DNA of 19,808 nt from Bacteroidota bacterium. GTDB lineage: Bacteria; Bacteroidota; Bacteroidia; Flavobacteriales; Crocinitomicaceae. The position numbers and the translations under genes were made by a program. The first letter of the stretch is position 1; each line of letters opens with the position of its first letter. Below, one piece after another: positions 10,951 through 15,885 of the stretch. Below the pieces are notes generated by a model. The model did not search any database. It had not been told where the DNA came from and saw nothing but the letters and a program-made list of their open reading frames with translations. Location: positions 1-19,808 of the forward strand of contig JAKQEZ010000457.1 of NCBI GenBank assembly GCA_029558435.1, read 5' to 3'.

Positions 10951-11379
10951 ATGAAAAACTCAATAATCCTTTTAGCAGTAATGCTCACAGCAGCATTTGC
11001 CAACGCACAAAAAATTCAGGACAAAGACGTTCCTGCAACTGTAAAAACAGCTTTGCAAAACAAGTATCCCCAAGCTAAAGAGCTAAAGTGGGAAAAAGAA
11101 AACGGCAACTACGAAGCAGAGTTTGAAGTCAGCGAAACCGACTATTCCGTTTTGTTAGATGCTTCGGGAAACATTCTTGAAACAGAAATTGAAATCAAAC
11201 TTGATGAACTTCCTGCCAATGCCAAAGAGTATGTTTCAAAAAATCATTCAGGTCAAAAAATTAAAGAAGCCGCAAAAATTACTGATGCCAAAGGCACAAT
11301 AACTTATGAAGCAGAAATCAAAGGCACAGATTTGATTTTTGACAGCAACGGCAATTTCATTAAAAAAGTAAAAGAGTAA
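10951..11379 (+). CDS. Periplasmic PepSY-like (beta-lactamase-inhibitor-like) protein
   Basis: The product is a 142-aa secreted protein with a clear signal peptide, probably cut at ANA-Q (after residue 19). The mature part holds two PepSY-like half-repeats of alternating strands and helices, each with an acidic, lysine-rich face: first VPATVKTALQNKYPQAKELK with WEKENGNYEAEF, then LPANAKEYVSKNH with TYEAEIKGTDLIFDSNG. This is the pattern of the putative BLIP-like PepSY domain common in Bacteroidota. Such proteins are usually periplasmic, of uncertain biochemical role, and often sit beside two-component systems. The TonB-receptor-like gene starts 4 nt after the stop, so they are co-expressed. 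A role in sensing or handling a ligand for that receptor is inference. Confidence 0.88.
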   Translation: MKNSIILLAVMLTAAFANAQKIQDKDVPATVKTALQNKYPQAKELKWEKENGNYEAEFEVSETDYSVLLDASGNILETEIEIKLDELPANAKEYVSKNHSGQKIKEAAKITDAKGTITYEAEIKGTDLIFDSNGNFIKKVKE

Positions 11380-11383
11380 ATCA

Positions 11384-13795
11384 ATGCACAGAAAAACACT
11401 GGTAGTTCTCGCATTATTTCTTTTTGCTTTTACAGTTTCGTTTGCACAAACCAAATTGGTTAGCGTTTCAGGAACAATAAAAGACAAAACAGCAAAAACT
11501 GTTTTGCCTTTTGTAAACGTGGTTTTGAAAACTGAGAAAGACACTGTATTTGTAACAGGCACAGTAAGCAACGAAGAAGGGCGGTTTACGCTGTCCAATG
11601 TAAAACCCGACAACTATCTTTTAGAAATCTCCTATGTGGGCTACACCACAAAACGCCAATCGCTTTTTGTAGGAACGCTTTCCGAGTTTTTAGAAGTGCC
11701 GACTGTAGAGTTGGAAGAAAGCACTCAAACTTTAGGCGAAGTAACTGTTACCGCCAAACAAGATGAAGTAAGCGGAAAGATGGACAAGAAAACCTTTTCC
11801 GTAGAGGACAACATCAGCCAAAGCGGTGGTTCGGTTTTGCAAACCATGCAAAACCTGCCCGGTGTTACGGTGCAAGACGGCAAAGTGCAGTTGCGGGGCA
11901 GCGACAAAGTAACCGTGCTGATTGACGGTAAGCAAACCGCTCTTACAGGCATGGGAAGCCAAACGGGGTTAGACAATATCCCTGCATCCGCCATTGAAAA
12001 AATTGAAATCATAAATAACCCTTCTGCTAAGTATGATGCCAACGGAAATGCAGGTATCATCAACATCATTTACAAGAAAAACAAACAAGACGGCTTTAAC
12101 GGCAAGGCGGGAATTGCAACAGGGTTAGGTTCTTTGTGGGTGCGAAAACAAAATCTTCCAACCATTCGTCCGCAATATCAGTTTACGCCAAAAGTAAATC
12201 CCACGCTGTCGTTCAACTATCGCAAAAACAAAGTGAACGCATTTTTTCAAGGCGATTATCTCTATACGCAAACGCTGAATAAAAATGAATTTGTAACACG
12301 AACTTATGATGACGGCACAATCATCAAGCAACAAACCAAGCGAAACCGCAACACGCATTTTGCAAATGCAAAAGCAGGAATTGATTGGTATATGAACGAC
12401 CACAACATGCTTACCGTTTCGGGCTTGTATGGTTTAGAAAAAATTATTGACAATGGCGACCAGCCTTTTTTCAATTCAGATTTATCAGAGCGGCTTCGAT
12501 TGTGGCAGTTTTTAGAAGATGAACTGAAAACTACTGTTATGGCATCTGCTGCCTATCAGCACAAGTTTAAACAGTTGGGGCATGTGCTGAACGCAGGTGT
12601 CAATTACACCTTTCACCGCGAGGACGAGAAATATTTTTTCGACAACATACTGCCCACTTATTCAGGCAAAGATGCTTTCGCATTGATTTCAGACGAGCAT
12701 GTAGTGGATATAAATACCGATTATGTCCGTCCGCTCAAATACGGACGGATTGAAGGAGGCTTAAAATTTCGTTGGCGGGAAATTCCTACCAACATGAAAT
12801 TTATTCCAGGACTTAATTCGCCTTTAGATACCACCGCAGGCGGTGCAGCTACTTACAAAGAAATTATTCCTGCACTTTATGCCAACTATGTTTATGAAAG
12901 CAAAAAGTTTGAAGCCGAAGTTGGTTTGCGGGTAGAGTATGTAAACATAAATTATGTGGTAGGTTCAATTCATCCCACTTACAAAACCGATGGATATAAC
13001 TATACACAGCCGTTTCCGAATGTTCGCTTGGCTTACAAAGTAAACGACAACAATAAAATTTCCATTTTCTACAACCGCAGGGTTGACAGACCAAACGAAG
13101 TGGACATTCGCATTTTTCCAAAGTATGACGATGCGGAAATTATCAAAGTTGGAAACCCTGCACTTCGTCCGCAGTTCACACACTTGATTGAGTTGGGCTA
13201 CAAAACCAATTGGAAGAGCGGATATTTTTATTCAGCCGCTTATCACCGCTTGGCAGACGGAACAATCACAAGAATACGGACGATAGTTCCAAACACTACA
13301 CTCATCTATTCCGTGATGCAAAATGCGGGCAGAAGCTACGCCACAGGTTTAGATATAACCTTGTCGCAAGACATTACAAAACTGTTTTCCTTCAACCTTA
13401 ATCTGAACGGTTATCATAACCGACTAAATGCTTTTACAGTTCTAAATAAATATCCGCAGGAAACAACATACAGTTCACCCACTCGACAAATCTTTTCAGG
13501 CAACGCAAAGTTGAACACCTTTTTTCATTTGCCGTTGAAATTTGAATTACAGTTGACAGGCATTTATTACGCACCCGACCTTGTTCCGCAAGGCAAAATC
13601 GGACATCGTTTTGCCTTGAACCTTGGTGTAAAAAAACTAATTCAAAAGGGCAAAGGTGAGTTGTTCCTCAATGCTACCGACCTTGCCAATACAATGGTGG
13701 TGAGAGAAGATATAAGAGGCAACGGCTTTAATTATGTGGGTTACGATTATTACGAAACACAGGTAATCCGCATCGGATATAACTACAAGTTTTAA
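11384..13795 (+). CDS. Outer-membrane TonB-dependent receptor-like beta-barrel protein
   Basis: The gene encodes 803 residues. A signal peptide ends near VSFAQ (residue 22). A carboxypeptidase-regulatory-like beta-sandwich follows (about 25-110; SGTIKDK, then PDNYLLEISYVGY), then a TonB plug domain (about 120-235; VLQTMQNLPGVTVQDG, VLIDGKQ, IEKIEIINNPSAKYDANG). The rest is a long C-terminal barrel of the OMP beta-barrel family, ending in an aromatic residue (YNYKF), as expected for insertion by the Bam machinery. The length is normal for the family lacking a SusD partner, and no susD gene is adjacent. It probably imports or binds a ligand at the outer membrane under the control of the upstream two-component pair. 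The substrate cannot be told; peptides, metals or siderophores are all possible. Confidence 0.94.
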   Translation: MHRKTLVVLALFLFAFTVSFAQTKLVSVSGTIKDKTAKTVLPFVNVVLKTEKDTVFVTGTVSNEEGRFTLSNVKPDNYLLEISYVGYTTKRQSLFVGTLSEFLEVPTVELEESTQTLGEVTVTAKQDEVSGKMDKKTFSVEDNISQSGGSVLQTMQNLPGVTVQDGKVQLRGSDKVTVLIDGKQTALTGMGSQTGLDNIPASAIEKIEIINNPSAKYDANGNAGIINIIYKKNKQDGFNGKAGIATGLGSLWVRKQNLPTIRPQYQFTPKVNPTLSFNYRKNKVNAFFQGDYLYTQTLNKNEFVTRTYDDGTIIKQQTKRNRNTHFANAKAGIDWYMNDHNMLTVSGLYGLEKIIDNGDQPFFNSDLSERLRLWQFLEDELKTTVMASAAYQHKFKQLGHVLNAGVNYTFHREDEKYFFDNILPTYSGKDAFALISDEHVVDINTDYVRPLKYGRIEGGLKFRWREIPTNMKFIPGLNSPLDTTAGGAATYKEIIPALYANYVYESKKFEAEVGLRVEYVNINYVVGSIHPTYKTDGYNYTQPFPNVRLAYKVNDNNKISIFYNRRVDRPNEVDIRIFPKYDDAEIIKVGNPALRPQFTHLIELGYKTNWKSGYFYSAAYHRLADGTITRIRTIVPNTTLIYSVMQNAGRSYATGLDITLSQDITKLFSFNLNLNGYHNRLNAFTVLNKYPQETTYSSPTRQIFSGNAKLNTFFHLPLKFELQLTGIYYAPDLVPQGKIGHRFALNLGVKKLIQKGKGELFLNATDLANTMVVREDIRGNGFNYVGYDYYETQVIRIGYNYKF

Positions 13796-13830
13796 GACAT
13801 GCGGAAGAATTTTAACTCAGCACTTCTTCA

Positions 13831-13866
13831 AAAAGCCCTCGATTGTATCGGGGGCTTTTGTTTTTG
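13831..13866 (+). terminator. Rho-independent terminator after the receptor gene
   Basis: AAAAGCCCTCGAT pairs with ATCGGGGGCTTTT (13 bp with one T.G wobble) around the triloop TGT, followed by a T-rich tail. It closes the two-component/receptor region 35 nt after the stop. Confidence 0.9.
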
Positions 13867-13940
13867 TAGTGACACTGTATTTACAACACTCTCATTTCAA
13901 ATACAGTCCTTTGCGTAGTTCTTTCACATATAGCTCAAAG

Positions 13941-14141
13941 GTGATTATCGGCAAACGCATCAAAATGTTGCGGAAGAAAAAGAACATGACCCTGCAACAA
14001 CTTGCCGACCTAATCAAAGCAGACAGACAATATGTATGGAATATTGAAAACGGAACTGTAAATCTTACACTGGATTACATGGATAGAATAGCAGAAGCAC
14101 TACAAGTTTCACAATCAGAATTCATCAACACAACTATTTAA
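13941..14141 (+). CDS. Small XRE-type helix-turn-helix protein
   Basis: A 66-aa protein that is almost entirely one Cro/C1-type HTH domain: IGKRIKMLRKKKNMTLQQLA (helices 1-2), ADRQYVWNIENG (recognition helix) and LDYMDRIAEALQVSQSEF (helices 4-5). I chose the GTG at 13941 because the domain begins there. A longer reading from GTG 13869 would start inside the T-tail of the preceding terminator and add 24 residues unlike the family. It likely regulates its own transcription or that of the following gene, which starts 20 nt downstream. Small orphan XRE proteins paired with an unknown gene are common in mobile or recently acquired Bacteroidota segments, but no toxin fold is evident next door. Confidence 0.85.
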   Translation: MIIGKRIKMLRKKKNMTLQQLADLIKADRQYVWNIENGTVNLTLDYMDRIAEALQVSQSEFINTTI

Positions 14142-14161
14142 TCACACCAAAATCAAATAAC

Positions 14162-14910
14162 ATGGCAAGCACATCAGAAACCGGACACGCAAAAAATGTA
14201 GCCAACTTCGAGGACATGATTTCCTTCTGCAACGGCTACGGTGGCTCCTACAATCCTTCTAAAATTGCAATTCAAATTCCATCGCTTAACACGCTTCGCA
14301 CAAATGCGGAAAATGCAGTAGCAGATGTAAACGCAGCCAACACAGCTTTCATCAATGCAACAAATGCTCGGCAAATTGCTTTCAATCCTGTTAAGCCATT
14401 AGCCACACGGTTAGTAAATGCTTTAGAAGCTACCGATGCAACAGACGAATTGATTAAGGATGCGAAAACTTTAAACAGAAAAGTTCAGGGTGCTCGTAAA
14501 AGCAAAGGCCAAAACCCGAAACGCCACCAACTCCACCCGATACACTTGCAGAAGATAAACAGATTTCCGTTTCACAACAAAGCTATGACAGCATTATTGA
14601 GAATGTTGGAAAGTTAGGTGAGTTGATAATATCAGAACCCACCTATGCACCAAACGAAGTGGACTTGCAAGTAGTATCACTTACAAACTTTCACAACAAC
14701 TTGAAAACGACAAACACCGCAGTCATTAACGCAACAACAGCTATCAGCAATGCACGTATTGCCCGCAACAACATTCTTTATGCCGACAAGACAGGACTTT
14801 ACGACATTGCACAGGAAGTGAAAAAATATGTGAAGTCAGTTTTCGGAGCGACAAGCCCTCAGTATAAACAAGTGAGCAAAATCAAGTTTACTAAGCCACG
14901 CAAAAAGTAA
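14162..14910 (+). pseudogene. Unknown alpha-helical two-repeat protein, frameshifted
   Basis: Two adjacent frames read as one gene. The first frame (14162-14617) gives an Ala/Asn/Thr-rich helical segment up to KSKGQ. From about 14511 the sensible reading continues in another frame (KPETPPTPPDTLAEDKQ, then through YDSIIENVGKLGELIISEP) into 14623-14910. Restoring one A to the run AAAA at 14511-14514 joins them into about 249 residues. The two halves resemble each other (SLNTLRTNAENAVADVNAAN against SLTNFHNNLKTTNTAVINAT), separated by a Pro-rich linker, so the protein is an internal duplication. No signal peptide or membrane segment is seen. I recognise the type only as a hypothetical protein found in Bacteroidota. 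It could be a real inactivation, a sequencing error or a phase-variable homopolymer. Confidence 0.75.
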
Positions 14911-14932
14911 TCTCACATGACAATCGGTAAAG

Positions 14933-14969
14933 CCGCCTTGACAATTCATAAAGTTGCAAGGCGGTTTTT
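14933..14969 (+). terminator. Rho-independent terminator after the frameshifted gene
   Basis: CCGCCTTG (14933-14940) pairs with CAAGGCGG (14957-14964), followed by TTTTT. It begins 22 nt after the stop codon at 14910. Confidence 0.85.
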
Positions 14970-14980
14970 ATTTTCTTTTA

Positions 14981-15175
14981 ACCTGCTCGACAATGTTGCC
15001 GTTCCTCTTTTCACTTTTCGCAATCCGCTCGACAATGTTGTCATGACAATCGGTAGCTCTACAATGACGTTCCATACTTTTCGCATGACACTTTATGCTT
15101 CTTTCAATCCGCTCAACACTTTTCGCACGACAATTTTCAGTTCTTGCATCACGCTCGACAATGTTGCCATGACAA
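14981..15175 (+). repeat. Degenerate tandem repeats, GCTCGACAATGTTG units
   Basis: GCTCGACAATGTTG occurs at 14985, 15027 and 15153, and shorter variants (CGCATGACACTTT, CGCTCAACACTTTTCGC, CGCACGACAATTTTC) lie between them. The spacing is irregular, about 25-45 nt. Both strands have an open frame over it by chance of the repeat, but neither looks like a protein. It is probably a non-coding minisatellite-like stretch of unknown role. Confidence 0.6.
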
Positions 15176-15200
15176 AGACCGAAAGACAGGCAACGCACTA

Positions 15201-15268
15201 AAAAAATACACTCTTGCAAGTCGCACAAGCCACCCCGCAGACCAAAACTTGCAAGAGAGTATTTTTTT
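15201..15268 (+). repeat. Family H hairpin, copy 3
   Basis: The 5' arm 15201-15220 pairs with the 3' arm 15248-15267, with a single A.A mismatch at the position conserved in all copies. The 27-nt loop begins TCGCACAAGCCACC, matching the loops of copies 1 and 2. GGCAACGCAC precedes it. The arm ends in T7, so it could also terminate transcription. Confidence 0.78.
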
Positions 15269-15281
15269 CTGCCGCCCAAAC

Positions 15282-15326
15282 AAAAACTTCAATTTTTTTC
15301 TCCCACCCTTCTAAAAAATAAAAATA
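15282..15326 (+). repeat. AT-rich modules inverted relative to 8685-8726
   Basis: AAAAACTTCAATTTTTTT (15282-15299) and AAAAAATAAAAATA (15313-15326) are exact reverse complements of the two AT-rich blocks before hairpin H2. The linker CCCACCCTTC between them and CCCCACGCAC (15327-15336) after them keep the same orientation as at the other site. Confidence 0.65.
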
Positions 15327-15430
15327 CCCCACGCACCCCCTAACCGACAGTTCAGTCCTTCCATTCCAAAGCCCTTCCTTGACAGTTTAGTGCTAACCCG
15401 ACACGACAACACCTTCGACAGACAGCAGGG

Positions 15431-15575
15431 CAGCCGGTAACATGGGGTTTGCGATAGCGGGGATTCCGTGCTTCGCAGACACATTTGTGCAGGGTGGAAG
15501 TTCAGTTCTCCGAATGAAGTTTAGTGCTAAAACTCCCCGCCATCGCAAACCCCCGAAACGTTAGCGGCAATGGTA
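15431..15575 (+). repeat. Family A 145-bp attC-like inverted repeat, copy 3
   Basis: The left end is CAGCCGGTAAC and the right end AACGTTAGCGGCAATGGTA. GCCGGTAAC pairs with GTTAGCGGC (8 of 9). The inner stem GGGTTTGCGATAGCGGGG pairs with CCCCGCCATCGCAAACCC at all but one position. The loop has TTTGTGC and AAGTTCAGTTCTCC. It lies midway between hairpins H3 and H4, upstream of the type IIG gene. Confidence 0.8.
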
Positions 15576-15725
15576 TTTCAGCGTTTCCCTTACCTGACAA
15601 GTTCCACTTCTTTGACAAAAAAAAACGACCTCGGACAACAACTGACAAACACGACAAACCCCACCCTCGCCCACCCGCAGAAAAAAAATTAAAAATCCCC
15701 CGCACAAAAATTTTATGGCTACGCT

Positions 15726-15789
15726 ATTGCACACATCCCGCTTTTTGCCACCCGCGAGCCCACCCACAAAAAAGCGGGAAGAGTGCAAT
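15726..15789 (+). repeat. Family H hairpin, copy 4
   Basis: ATTGCAC-ACA-TCCCGCTTTTT (15726-15746) pairs with 15769-15789, which ends GAGTGCAAT, with the usual A.A/C-G/A.A interruption. The 22-nt loop is C-rich (GCCCACCCACA). GGCTACGCT precedes it. It is 97 nt before the type IIG start codon. Confidence 0.78.
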
Positions 15790-15838
15790 TCCCACCCGCA
15801 AAAAACAGCCGGTGTGTCTTTTTAAGAAGCATAAATTT

Positions 15839-15846
15839 TACCTTTG
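15839..15846 (+). promoter_or_regulatory. Promoter -7 box candidate for the type IIG gene
   Basis: TACCTTTG is a full match to the Bacteroidota sigma -7 consensus TAnnTTTG, placed 39 nt before the ATG at 15886. The -33 region is only T-rich (TTTTT near 15819), so the match is partial. Confidence 0.5.
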
Positions 15847-15885
15847 CTATAATCACATTTAATAAATGATTATTGAATTAACTGA

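Noticed and set aside
13869..13940. N-terminal extension of the XRE gene from GTG 13869
   Set aside because: The start would lie in the tail of the preceding terminator and the added residues do not belong to the HTH domain.
14917..15279. 94-codon + frame and 103-codon - frame
   Set aside because: They are generated by the terminator and the degenerate tandem repeats; no start signal, and the stem of hairpin H3 is included.
5943..15575. Calling the family A repeats true integron attC sites
   Set aside because: No integrase or attI in the window and the right boxes deviate from GTTRRRY; I keep only the wording attC-like.
14981..15789. CRISPR array
   Set aside because: The repeats are degenerate with irregular short spacing, hairpins differ in sequence, and there is no cas gene.
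15502..15862. Open frames of 67-112 codons on both strands before the type IIG gene
   Set aside because: They span family A copy 3 and hairpin H4; the skewed C/A composition explains the lack of stops.
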